Positions 1 to 6,941 of a stretch of 8,308 nt of DNA are shown piece by piece (the stretch's first letter is position 1; each line of letters begins with the position of its first letter). Origin of the DNA: Candidatus Poseidoniaceae archaeon. Its GTDB lineage: Archaea > Thermoplasmatota > Poseidoniia > Poseidoniales > Poseidoniaceae. The DNA lies in the NCBI GenBank assembly GCA_013330285.1, contig DUIP01000071.1, positions 1 through 8,308 on the forward strand, in the 5' to 3' direction. The position numbers were made by a program, and so were the translations under genes. The notes beneath the pieces are model-generated. The model ran no database searches. It saw only the letters and a list, made by a program, of their open reading frames with translations, and was not told the origin of the DNA.

Positions 1-134
1 CCTTGGGCCCAATTTGTGGAGGAATCTGTCGGTCTCTGTTTCGTGATCACTGTGACTGTGTGGCCTGCATCACCCAAGCGAAGCGCAGCAAACAAGCCAG
101 CGATTCCGCTTCCGATAATTGCGATGTGTGCCAA
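1..134 (-). CDS. nadB: L-aspartate oxidase (NadB), N-terminal fragment
   Basis: Reading leftwards, 44 codons are present before the gene runs off the window. Residues 1-13 begin MAHIAIIGSG and give the GxGxxG dinucleotide-binding turn (G8, G10, G13) of an FAD Rossmann fold, followed by the usual helix and second strand (HTVTVITK). Residues 38-44, SSTNWAQ, match the S-x-x-x-x-AQGGIA motif shared by L-aspartate oxidases and the related fumarate reductase/succinate dehydrogenase flavoproteins. NadB oxidises L-aspartate to iminoaspartate, the first step of de novo NAD synthesis. The start is TTG at 134-132: an in-frame TGA lies at 143-141, no ATG or GTG lies between, and GGAGTGA at 147-141 sits six bases upstream. 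ATT at 137-135 is less likely. NadB is favoured over the SDH/FRD flavoprotein because of the W-A-Q form of the motif and the absence of an SDH-like N-terminal extension, but the fragment is short. Confidence 0.72.
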   Translation of the reverse strand, partial: MAHIAIIGSGIAGLFAALRLGDAGHTVTVITKQRPTDSSTNWAQ

Positions 135-140
135 AATGCT

Positions 141-147
141 TCACTCC
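141..147 (-). promoter_or_regulatory. Shine-Dalgarno of nadB
   Basis: On the minus strand GGAGTGA is followed by six bases and then TTG at 134-132. The motif contains the TGA that closes the frame upstream, so it also fixes the start. The identical seven bases with the same spacing precede scpB in this window. Confidence 0.65.
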
Positions 148-183
148 AGTAGGCAGTGCTGAATCGCCGGTGCATTTCACCCC

Positions 184-196
184 ATCGCTAAGCGAT
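184..196. promoter_or_regulatory. perfect palindrome in divergent spacer, possible operator
   Basis: ATCGCT-A-AGCGAT is a perfect inverted repeat with 6-bp arms around one central base. It lies in the 94-base spacer between the divergent nadB and membrane-protein genes, 49 bases from the nadB start and 32 from the other. That position suits a binding site for a dimeric regulator able to affect both promoters. Weak TATA-like bases (GATATCACTAT, 194-204) overlap and follow it about 25-35 bases before the ATG at 229. No regulator is encoded nearby, and function is inferred only from symmetry and position. Confidence 0.3.
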
Positions 197-228
197 ATCA
201 CTATGGCCGTCGCCTAAGTACGCAGTCC

Positions 229-1014
229 ATGGGGAGGCTGCGAGTCCTGTTTGGCCAACTCATTGCACTCAGCATTGTTGTCTTTGTGACGGCAAACGCT
301 CAGTTCGGTGCCATTGCCCCAGAGATGATTGAGGGTGCAGGGAATCAAAAATATGACATGTCAAGGATGAGCGAACCAGATTGCGCACCACTTTTCGATC
401 GATTAGAAGAATTGATCGCAGATGGAAGTGAAACCAACTGCCTTGTCCCCCCTGGTGAATGGTCAGGTTTGGATTTCTTCATGATGGGTCCCTCGCTGTT
501 CATTCTCCTTTCAGGTCGTATCAAGATTGCACGAGTTGGCACCAAGAAAGACCGGTTTTACAAAACGGCTTTCTCAGCCGGAGTTGTCCTTTTCTCCATC
601 GCTGTGCTGGATCGAATGGGCGTGCTCCCTACTCAAGTGAATTCAAATGGTTTAGCGGCTCTTATTCCAATTGCTGTCGCCCCTTGGGTTGTACAAATCT
701 TGCTTGCTTTGGTGGGCAGTTTACTGATGATGGGCCCAAAATACTGGGAGGCAGAAGCCATTACTCAGGCAGGGGAGTCCATCGGTAAGAGAAGAGAAGC
801 AGCGCACCATTTCAGGCAAAAGTATGGTTCTGTTTCAACCCCGCTTCATGCTCGAGCTGGTTCCAATCAACGCATCAACCGCTCGAGGCTTCTCCAACGT
901 GACTCCCGCCTTCACATGGGCAGGGGTGCAGGAAAGGGCATCAAAGTCTATGCAACATGTCCATTCTGTAATGGTGGAGGTTGCGAAAAATGCGACTTCA
1001 AAGGAACCCTTTGA
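229..1014 (+). CDS. unrecognised four-helix membrane protein with Cys4 zinc-ribbon tail
   Basis: I do not recognise this 261-residue protein. Hydrophobic segments lie at about residues 5-24, 82-97, 112-128 and 141-169. The first could be a signal anchor, or a signal peptide cleaved after A22-N-A24. Basic stretches after the second segment (RIKIARVGTKKDR) and after the fourth (GKRREAAHHFRQK) predict those parts to be cytoplasmic. The loop at 25-81, with C52 and C71, would then lie outside and might hold a disulfide. The C-terminal region is soluble, basic and Arg-rich, and ends in CPFCNGGGCEKC (C244, C247, C252, C255), a CxxC-x4-CxxC pair like a compact zinc ribbon or DnaJ-type CxxCxGxG knuckle. 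ATG 229 is the only usual start after the in-frame TGA at 160. There is no clear Shine-Dalgarno, so the message may be leaderless. It is divergent from nadB and lies 160 bases before smc on the same strand. Function is unknown. Confidence 0.75.
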   Translation: MGRLRVLFGQLIALSIVVFVTANAQFGAIAPEMIEGAGNQKYDMSRMSEPDCAPLFDRLEELIADGSETNCLVPPGEWSGLDFFMMGPSLFILLSGRIKIARVGTKKDRFYKTAFSAGVVLFSIAVLDRMGVLPTQVNSNGLAALIPIAVAPWVVQILLALVGSLLMMGPKYWEAEAITQAGESIGKRREAAHHFRQKYGSVSTPLHARAGSNQRINRSRLLQRDSRLHMGRGAGKGIKVYATCPFCNGGGCEKCDFKGTL

Positions 1015-1020
1015 AGAATG

Positions 1021-1057
1021 TGATTTTATCTTCAAAATCAGAGTCTCTGGCTTTTTG
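1021..1057 (+). terminator. possible terminator after the membrane-protein gene
   Basis: TGATTTT (1021-1027) and AAAATCA (1034-1040) form a perfect 7-bp inverted repeat around a six-base loop, starting six bases after the stop codon at 1012-1014. A T-run (CTTTTTG, 1051-1057) follows. Archaeal RNA polymerase stops mainly at T-rich tracts, so the T-run matters more than the weak AT stem. It would separate this gene from the smc operon. The call is tentative. Confidence 0.35.
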
Positions 1058-1103
1058 AAACTCCTCGATAAAACCGGGGCACTGGGGGCACATCTCTCGC
1101 ATT

Positions 1104-1158
1104 CTTTAAGACCCCTCGCGAACGGGTGTCGCGGATAAGGTCGGGGATTTAATTCCCG
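1104..1158 (+). promoter_or_regulatory. candidate smc operon promoter region with two dyads
   Basis: The 160-base spacer before smc holds a TATA-like CTTTAAG (1104-1110). Next come a GC hairpin, CGCGA (1117-1121) and TCGCG (1129-1133) with a seven-base loop, and an imperfect 17-bp dyad, CGGGGATT-T-AATTCCCG (1142-1158), with one G:T pair. If CTTTAAG is the TATA box, transcription would begin near 1130-1135 and the dyad would lie just downstream of the start, where a repressor could act. The leader would be about 40 bases and would include the smc ribosome binding site. Only the symmetry is directly seen; the promoter assignment is inference. Confidence 0.3.
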
Positions 1159-1163
1159 ATTAC

Positions 1164-1167
1164 GAGG
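1164..1167 (+). promoter_or_regulatory. Shine-Dalgarno of smc
   Basis: GAGG (1164-1167), within GAGGGAA, lies seven bases before the ATG at 1175. An earlier ATG at 1170-1172 is only two bases from the motif, out of frame and stops after seven codons, so 1175 is the start. Confidence 0.6.
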
Positions 1168-1174
1168 GAATGGG

Positions 1175-4100
1175 ATGTATCTCAAAGCGTTAGAAGTTTC
1201 GAATTTTAAATCATTCAAGGGTGAACTCACCATTCCTATGGATCGTGGATTTACTGCCATCACAGGGCCAAATGGTTCTGGTAAATCGAATTGCGGTGAT
1301 GCGATTCAATTCGTTCTCGGTCCGCGTTCAAACAAGGTGATACGCGCTCAAAATGCGAAAGATCTCATTTTCAATGGCGGTAAAAACAACAAACCAGCCC
1401 GTGGTTGTGAAGTCACACTTGTGTTCGCTAATCCTTTGCTTGCAAGCGGTAGGCGCCGCCTTCCAATCGACCAAGAAGAAGTTCGGATGACTCGTTCAGT
1501 TCGCCTCACAAAGAGTAACAACATTGTCACCGACTACCTTCTCGATGGTGAAGACAGCAGCCAGAAAACATTCCATAGGCTCCTCAGCGCAGCGAATGCT
1601 CGACCTGATGGCTACAACATTGTATTGCAGGGCGACGTGACTCGGTTGGCCAAAATGACCGCCAAAGAGCGACGCAAAGTGCTCGATGGGGTCGCAGGTG
1701 TGACTTCCTATGACGATGAGATTCGAAAAGCCGAGAAGCAGAGAAGCATGGTCGAGGGCTACATTGAACGCATAGGCTTGCTTGAAGATGAACAAAAATC
1801 CCGACTTAAGGACTTGACAAAGGAAAAGAACCTGGCCCTCAAAGTCACAGGACTGGTCGAGGAATTGAAAGTCGCCCGTCGTCTTTCAGCCCAAGCAAAA
1901 TACGCCAGTCAACAGGCAGAACGCCAGTACCAGATCAGCGAACGGGTACGCATAGATGGTGAAGCTGAGACGCTTGTCGAGGAAGTGAAACAGGGCGACA
2001 AAATCCTTCTGACTCTTGATGATAAAATCGGTACGCTACAGAAGCAAATCGAGGATTTGTTAGGTGGAGATAACAATGGTTTGATGAGTGCCATCAACCA
2101 ACTCCAAATTCGAATCGCCACGAATCAAGATCGCATCGATGAAGCAGACGAAAAAGATGTTGAGGATGCAGAAGAATTGGAATTACTTGATGGGGCGCTG
2201 ACCTCCTCTGAAGAGGATTTGAATGAATTCGAAGAAGGCCTAAAGACAGCAAATGAAGATCTTGCCGCAGCTCTTGAAGCCCTCAAGGAAGCGAAGAGTC
2301 AGGAGGAAGAGGTTCGCAAAGCATTGGAATCATCCGGTACGGCAAGCGCAGAACTCACACGTGCCCTCGCTTTGGCAACTGATGCAGCAGACCGTGCTCA
2401 AGAAGGCCTGGTTGCAGCACAAGCAGAGGTCAACAGAATTGCAACACAAGCCGAGATGCTTGAAGAACAATTGAGTGAAGCCCAGGAGGCCGCAGAATCC
2501 GCTCGCCTCGCTCTTGGAGAATCAGAACATGAGGGGCAAGAACTGAATGCGAATGCTCCAGAACAAGATCGAACAAAACTTGCTGAGCAACTCCATGCAG
2601 CACAGCGGTCGGAGTCTCGGTTGCTTGAAGAATCACAAGCAGTTGAAACCAAATTGCGTGAAACTGAGCGCAAACTATCAGCAGCAAAGGCTGAGATGGA
2701 GAACCGTGCGGGCGCCAAAGGCATGGCTGGTGGAGCAGCGGCAGTCCTTGCTGCAAGGGACCGTGGCGAACTTCGCGGCATCATCGGTACCGTTGCAGAA
2801 TTGTGCCAACCGCGTGATTCGTCTCATACCGATGCCCTTGCTACAGCGATTGGCGGAGGAATGACATCGGTTGTTGTCGATAACGATGAGGTTGCTGCAA
2901 AAGCGATCCAATGGTTGTCTCAAAACAAAGCTGGTCGAGCCACCTTCCTACCGCTCAACAAACTCAACAACACTCGGCCCGCAGGCCGTGCCACAATGAT
3001 CTCGAAAAAGCCAGGTGTGATTGGCTTCGCTAATGAATTGCTGGATTATGATCCAAGAATCGATATCGCCATACGTTTTGTGCTAAGGAATACACTGATT
3101 GTTGACAGTCTTGCTACAGCTCGTGCCAATATGGGCGGTGTACGTCTCGTCACCTTGCGTGGCGACGTCACCGAGGCAGGAGGTGCCATGGTTGGTGGTG
3201 CGAAACGGAAGATGACCACTTCTTTTGGAGGTAATATCCAAGGGGCTAACGAAGTTCAAACATTAGCAAGCGATGTCGAGCGTTACCGCATGATGGCTGA
3301 GACCGTCAATGGTGCATTGGTTGAGGCACGTCATCAACAAGCAGCAATCCGTGCATCGATCAACGACCTTTCAAACAACGACCATTCAGAGAAGGTATCC
3401 GAATGGAAGGCAACCCATAAACAGGCGAAATCAAACCATACGGCTGCAGTTGGAGCCGTTGGTGCTGCTGAAAAGCGATTGGCAGATTTAGAAACCGAAG
3501 GAGCCAACCATCTGCGAAGCCTTGATGCTGCACAGGCAGCCCTCGCAGACGCCAACCAAGCAAGGAAAGAAGCTCAAACTGCGCTCGAAGATGCAAGTCC
3601 AGTTCATCTGAAGGAACGACTTCATGCAACCGAGGTCAAGCGAGTTGAAGCTGAAGGTCTGAAAGGTCGAGCTGAAGCCTCACTGGCCAGTGACGGCGGA
3701 CACCGTACTCTTCTCGAATCGAGAATTCAAGAATACAAAACCCGTATCCAAGCGATCAAGCAAGCCGCAATTACTCGCAGCGAGAAATTAGACGAAATGC
3801 AGGCAGAAGTCGCCTCAGACAAGATTGCACTTGCAGAAAAAGAGGCAGAGCGTCGTGAGTTCTTGGAAGAAAACCAAGGGTTGGAGGATGAACGCGTGCA
3901 ACTTATTGAGGAGCGAAGCGCACTGAAGGCTGAACTGCAACAAAAAGTCCAAGAATCCCAATCCAGGAAGGCGATGAGCATCGAAATAGGGCGTGCACTT
4001 GCTCAGAAAGAAATCACGATTGCTCAAACCCTCCAAGACATGACAGAGCAGGGCTACTCACCTGCGGAAGAAGGGGCGACATTACCCAGCGTTGGAGATG

Positions 4101-5065
4101 CAGAGCGAAAGGAAAGAACGCTTCAACGAAGATTGGACGACCATGGTCCTGTGAACATGTTGGCTATCGAGCAGTTCGAAGCATGTGAAGCACGCCTCGA
4201 TGCGATGAAGGATGATTTCAAGACATTACAACATCGCAGAAAACATCTGCTTGATGTGACTGAAAAACTCGAGTCTCAGAGAAAGGAACGTCTGCTTAAC
4301 GTTCTTGAGAAGGTCAATGAGAACTTCAAGGTCGCTTACAAGTCCCTCAGCGACGGTGGGCGTGGTGAATTGTTCCTTGAAAATGAGGATGAACCATTCA
4401 AGGGTGGCCTTGAACTGTGGGCTCAGCCTCGTGGTAAATCTGCCAAGGTCACTCGGCACCAACTTTCTGGTGGTGAACAATCCATGGCTGCACTTGCATT
4501 GATTTTTGCAATTCAGGATTACGATCCGAGTCCGTTCTATTACTTCGATGAAGTCGATCAGAACCTCGATGGATACAACGCCGAACGAATTGCTATGATG
4601 TGCAGAGAACGCAGTAAGCGGGCACAATTTATCATGGTTACATTGAGAAAGGTCTCCCTCCGGCTAGCGGATCATCACATCGGTATCACTCACGGTGGCG
4701 ATGGATGCAGCCGTCGTATTGTTGATTTCGACAAAGAACGTGCGATTGCTCTTGGTGAACGCGCTCTGGCAGAAGCCGAAAAAGACAACGAAAAGAACCA
4801 CTCTCGTATTGAAGAAGCCCGTGCGGCAGAGCACGAAATGCCAGAAGTTCCCGAACCATTATCTGCGCCAGCAAGCCTTGGTGGCCTCTTGCCTCACATG
4901 GATACGTCCACAGAATCTGAACCCTCATTGACAGCACTTTCAGAACGAACAGCAGAGATGACTGAAGACATTGAGGCTTACCAAGAGGTGGCCCAAGCTG
5001 TGCGTGAGGCAGAAGCAGAAGATGCTATAGAAGAGAGTGTAGAAGGCGAAGAAGAACTCATCTGA
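1175..5065 (+). CDS. smc: SMC chromosome segregation ATPase
   Basis: This is the core ATPase of the SMC-ScpAB condensin, which dimerises, entraps DNA and compacts or segregates the chromosome. The order of parts is complete. The N-terminal head has MYLKALEVSNFKSF at the start, Walker A GPNGSGKS at 31-38 (K37, S38), an R-loop near 52-65 and a Q-loop Q152. A long coiled coil covers about 180-525. The hinge covers about 530-680, with Gly-rich AIGGGM (558-563) and AGGAMVGGA (668-676). The return coil covers about 695-1045. The C-terminal head has signature LSGGE at 1097-1101, Walker B FYYFDEVD at 1121-1128 (catalytic E1126) and D-loop DQNLD at 1128-1132. The usual switch His is replaced in VTLRKVS (L1157), a form I associate with archaeal SMCs. 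At 1296 residues it is about 110 longer than the usual 1170-1190; the excess is an acidic, Ala/Glu/Pro-containing tail after about residue 1190. It is first gene of the smc-scpA-scpB operon. Confidence 0.97.
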   Translation: MYLKALEVSNFKSFKGELTIPMDRGFTAITGPNGSGKSNCGDAIQFVLGPRSNKVIRAQNAKDLIFNGGKNNKPARGCEVTLVFANPLLASGRRRLPIDQEEVRMTRSVRLTKSNNIVTDYLLDGEDSSQKTFHRLLSAANARPDGYNIVLQGDVTRLAKMTAKERRKVLDGVAGVTSYDDEIRKAEKQRSMVEGYIERIGLLEDEQKSRLKDLTKEKNLALKVTGLVEELKVARRLSAQAKYASQQAERQYQISERVRIDGEAETLVEEVKQGDKILLTLDDKIGTLQKQIEDLLGGDNNGLMSAINQLQIRIATNQDRIDEADEKDVEDAEELELLDGALTSSEEDLNEFEEGLKTANEDLAAALEALKEAKSQEEEVRKALESSGTASAELTRALALATDAADRAQEGLVAAQAEVNRIATQAEMLEEQLSEAQEAAESARLALGESEHEGQELNANAPEQDRTKLAEQLHAAQRSESRLLEESQAVETKLRETERKLSAAKAEMENRAGAKGMAGGAAAVLAARDRGELRGIIGTVAELCQPRDSSHTDALATAIGGGMTSVVVDNDEVAAKAIQWLSQNKAGRATFLPLNKLNNTRPAGRATMISKKPGVIGFANELLDYDPRIDIAIRFVLRNTLIVDSLATARANMGGVRLVTLRGDVTEAGGAMVGGAKRKMTTSFGGNIQGANEVQTLASDVERYRMMAETVNGALVEARHQQAAIRASINDLSNNDHSEKVSEWKATHKQAKSNHTAAVGAVGAAEKRLADLETEGANHLRSLDAAQAALADANQARKEAQTALEDASPVHLKERLHATEVKRVEAEGLKGRAEASLASDGGHRTLLESRIQEYKTRIQAIKQAAITRSEKLDEMQAEVASDKIALAEKEAERREFLEENQGLEDERVQLIEERSALKAELQQKVQESQSRKAMSIEIGRALAQKEITIAQTLQDMTEQGYSPAEEGATLPSVGDAERKERTLQRRLDDHGPVNMLAIEQFEACEARLDAMKDDFKTLQHRRKHLLDVTEKLESQRKERLLNVLEKVNENFKVAYKSLSDGGRGELFLENEDEPFKGGLELWAQPRGKSAKVTRHQLSGGEQSMAALALIFAIQDYDPSPFYYFDEVDQNLDGYNAERIAMMCRERSKRAQFIMVTLRKVSLRLADHHIGITHGGDGCSRRIVDFDKERAIALGERALAEAEKDNEKNHSRIEEARAAEHEMPEVPEPLSAPASLGGLLPHMDTSTESEPSLTALSERTAEMTEDIEAYQEVAQAVREAEAEDAIEESVEGEEELI

Positions 5066-5070
5066 GGTGA
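5064..5070 (+). promoter_or_regulatory. Shine-Dalgarno of scpA overlapping the smc stop
   Basis: GAGGTGA starts within the smc stop codon (TGA, 5063-5065) and lies five bases before ATG 5076. This points to ATG 5076 rather than the in-frame GTG at 5067, which is itself part of the motif. Ribosomes ending smc would be placed to start scpA. Confidence 0.7.
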
Positions 5071-5075
5071 AAAAG

Positions 5076-6326
5076 ATGGTCGGTCAGCAAGCAGCATTGG
5101 ACAAATGGTTCCTCCGTCAGGACGTGATGGATCAACTCCTCGCATCAGGTGAGGCATCGATCGATGCAACCCAGTTCGCAGACCGTATTCTTGCCATTGC
5201 CGAAACAGAAGAAGCAGAACACCAAACATTGGTCGATCCATTTGATCGCTCTGTTGCGCTGGTTCTATCTTTAGTTCGAGAGCAAGAATTGGACCCTTGG
5301 AACGTTGATCTGTCAAGTTTCCTCAAGGTGTTCACTCTTCGTGTTAAAAACGAAGCCTCAGCACTTGATTTACCAGCATGTGGCCGTTTGATTCGCTTGT
5401 CCTGGGAAGTGCTTCATCAACAAGCGATTGTTTTGTTTGATCGTGTCCAAGCCACCGAAGAGGAAGAAGAATGGGATGAAGGATTTGACTTCGGTTGGGA
5501 AGCAGATTATGACGATGAAGCATTCCATTTCACAAATTCAATTCTCCAAGGCGAGGCCGATCATGTTCTCCCTGGTCTTTTCGATGAACGCGTTCGCCGG
5601 GATGAAGGACGACCTGTGACGCTCGGTGAGTTGCTCTCTGCGTTCAAAGATGCAGCCGATGATGCCGAAGCTCTCCGTTTGCGTGAAGAGAATCGAATTG
5701 CACACGAATTAGAATTACAAGAATACCTTTCTGATGTCGGTGGGCGAATGCACAACGAAGACCTCGAAGGGGATATTCAGCGCTGCTGGACCGCCATGCG
5801 GCAAACCTGCATAGCGAAGGCGAGCAATAAGGTCCCAGTTGCTGAGGTCATGATTGAATTGGCAAAAGTACTCGAGGATTCCTTCGGGGCTGTTCCTGAA
5901 GGATATGATGATGAGGCCAAGGTTGCATCGTTTATTGCTGGACTTTTCCTCACGCATAGAGGATTTGCCTCCATTACGCAGGATGAAGTTCCTAACGGTG
6001 TCATTTGTATCGAAGATGCTTGGCCTGACGTTGCATCATTTGAGGAAGTCAAAGCCCTTGTCGAAGATCAACAGGATGCTGAATCGAAGCGCATTCAATC
6101 TCAGGATTTAGGTTCTGTTCAGCATGCACAACTACGAGCAGAAAAGGTGCAGAAAGCAGAACAACTTGCCCAAAGAAAGGCAAAGAGAGCAGCAGAAGCG
6201 GCTGCAAAGGCCCAAGATCAAATGATCGATGTTGCAGAGGCTTCAACCACTGTTGAGCCAGAAGTCAATGATGATGCAGCAACCTCGGAGGAACCTTTCG
6301 AGTCCCATGAATGGTTAGTGGAGTGA
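5076..6326 (+). CDS. scpA: segregation and condensation protein A (kleisin ScpA)
   Basis: ScpA is the kleisin that bridges the two SMC heads and binds ScpB. Counted from ATG 5076 it has 416 residues. The N-terminal kleisin region (about 50-120) includes LVREQELDPWNVDLSSFL (66-83), the conserved ScpA stretch, then the helix LDLPACGRLIRLSWEVL. An acidic linker rich in E/D follows (127-149), as in many ScpA proteins. RRDEGRPVTLGELLSAF (174-190) fits the archaeal ScpA pattern. The C-terminal winged helix (about 235-312) ends near GVICIED and should bind the SMC cap. Residues about 320-385 are a charged helix with a basic Ala/Lys/Arg-rich part (350-380), and the last 30 residues are acidic, so the protein is much longer than bacterial ScpA (about 220-260). 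A GTG start at 5067 would add three residues but falls in the ribosome binding site. It starts 10 bases after smc. Confidence 0.92.
   Translation: MVGQQAALDKWFLRQDVMDQLLASGEASIDATQFADRILAIAETEEAEHQTLVDPFDRSVALVLSLVREQELDPWNVDLSSFLKVFTLRVKNEASALDLPACGRLIRLSWEVLHQQAIVLFDRVQATEEEEEWDEGFDFGWEADYDDEAFHFTNSILQGEADHVLPGLFDERVRRDEGRPVTLGELLSAFKDAADDAEALRLREENRIAHELELQEYLSDVGGRMHNEDLEGDIQRCWTAMRQTCIAKASNKVPVAEVMIELAKVLEDSFGAVPEGYDDEAKVASFIAGLFLTHRGFASITQDEVPNGVICIEDAWPDVASFEEVKALVEDQQDAESKRIQSQDLGSVQHAQLRAEKVQKAEQLAQRKAKRAAEAAAKAQDQMIDVAEASTTVEPEVNDDAATSEEPFESHEWLVE
6320..6326 (+). promoter_or_regulatory. Shine-Dalgarno of scpB overlapping the scpA stop
   Basis: GGAGTGA ends exactly with the scpA stop codon (TGA, 6324-6326) and lies six bases before ATG 6333. 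An ATG at 6329 is closer but out of frame and reaches a stop after seven codons. The arrangement supports coupled translation of scpA and scpB. Confidence 0.65.
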
Positions 6327-6332
6327 GCATGG

Positions 6333-6941
6333 ATGTCAGAAGTACCCGTTGATACACTTTTGGAGGCCACCTTATTTGGCGCAGGTCGTTCAATGACAGT
6401 GGCTGAATTGTCCACTGCACTGGGCTATGATGAAGATGAAATGCTCGACTCTCTTTACTCACTACGTTCCACATTGAAGCGACGGCGAGGCGGTGCGCTT
6501 CAAGTGGCTGAAGTCGGTGACCGCTGGGCTATTGAGGTGAAACCTGACATTGCGGGCCACCTGCCCAAAGAGACGAAAACAGAAATCCCTCAGAAATTGC
6601 TCAAGGCTGCTGCTTTGATTGCCTATCACCAGCCAATGGCTCAGTCGCGTTTGGTTGAGCTTTTGGGGCAAAAAGCGTATGATTATGTTCGTGAGTTGGC
6701 TCAATTGGGAATGATCGATCGAAGAAAGGACGGAAACACACGTCGCTTGATCACCACTCGCCGGTTCTCTGAGGCATTCGGCTGCCCCTATACTGACAGA
6801 AAAAAGGTCAAACAATGGTTCAGGGAACAAGTCAAGAGCACTGGGATGCTTGACGGTATGGCCGACGCGTCTGTGCTCAAAGAAGAAACAGAAGCAGATG
6901 GTCTGATTCAATCGACCCTGCCCATTTCCGAAGAAGAGTGA
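6333..6941 (+). CDS. scpB: segregation and condensation protein B (ScpB)
   Basis: ScpB is the small partner that dimerises and binds the middle of ScpA, regulating the SMC ATPase. The 202-residue length is normal for the family. Two winged-helix domains are visible. The first spans about residues 5-75 (VDTLLEATLFGAGRSMTVAEL, like the ScpB opening 'EALLFAAGEPLS'). The second spans about 85-150, with the typical ALIAYHQPMAQSRLVELLG (94-112), in place of the bacterial 'IAYKQPITRAEIE', and then YVRELAQLGMIDRR. A basic stretch (TDRKKVKQWFREQVK) and an acidic end follow. It is the last gene of the operon, six bases after scpA, and meets the convergent HMG-CoA reductase gene three bases later. Confidence 0.92.
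   Translation: MSEVPVDTLLEATLFGAGRSMTVAELSTALGYDEDEMLDSLYSLRSTLKRRRGGALQVAEVGDRWAIEVKPDIAGHLPKETKTEIPQKLLKAAALIAYHQPMAQSRLVELLGQKAYDYVRELAQLGMIDRRKDGNTRRLITTRRFSEAFGCPYTDRKKVKQWFREQVKSTGMLDGMADASVLKEETEADGLIQSTLPISEEE

Noticed and set aside
824..1138. Plus-strand frame of 104 codons that could suggest a frameshift at the end of the membrane protein
   Set aside because: The main frame keeps the CPFCNGGGCEKC motif and a proper stop at 1014. The alternative frame has no conserved motif, so no frameshift is needed.
835..1263. Minus-strand open frame of 142 codons across the membrane-gene end and smc start
   Set aside because: It crosses the intergenic region and the conserved smc N-terminus in antisense, and its protein has no recognisable domain. 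It is a shadow frame.
2253..2864. Repetitive Glu/Ala/Gln-rich coding DNA that looks like a repeat
   Set aside because: This is normal SMC coiled-coil composition. No tandem unit or direct repeat is kept at the base level.
4226..4627. Minus-strand open frame of 133 codons over the SMC C-terminal head
   Set aside because: It lies opposite the invariant signature and Walker B motifs. The coding strand is certain.
6462..6911. Minus-strand open frame of 149 codons inside scpB
   Set aside because: scpB is conserved on the plus strand over this whole stretch. The antisense protein is rich in Leu/Phe/Ser, with no domain seen.
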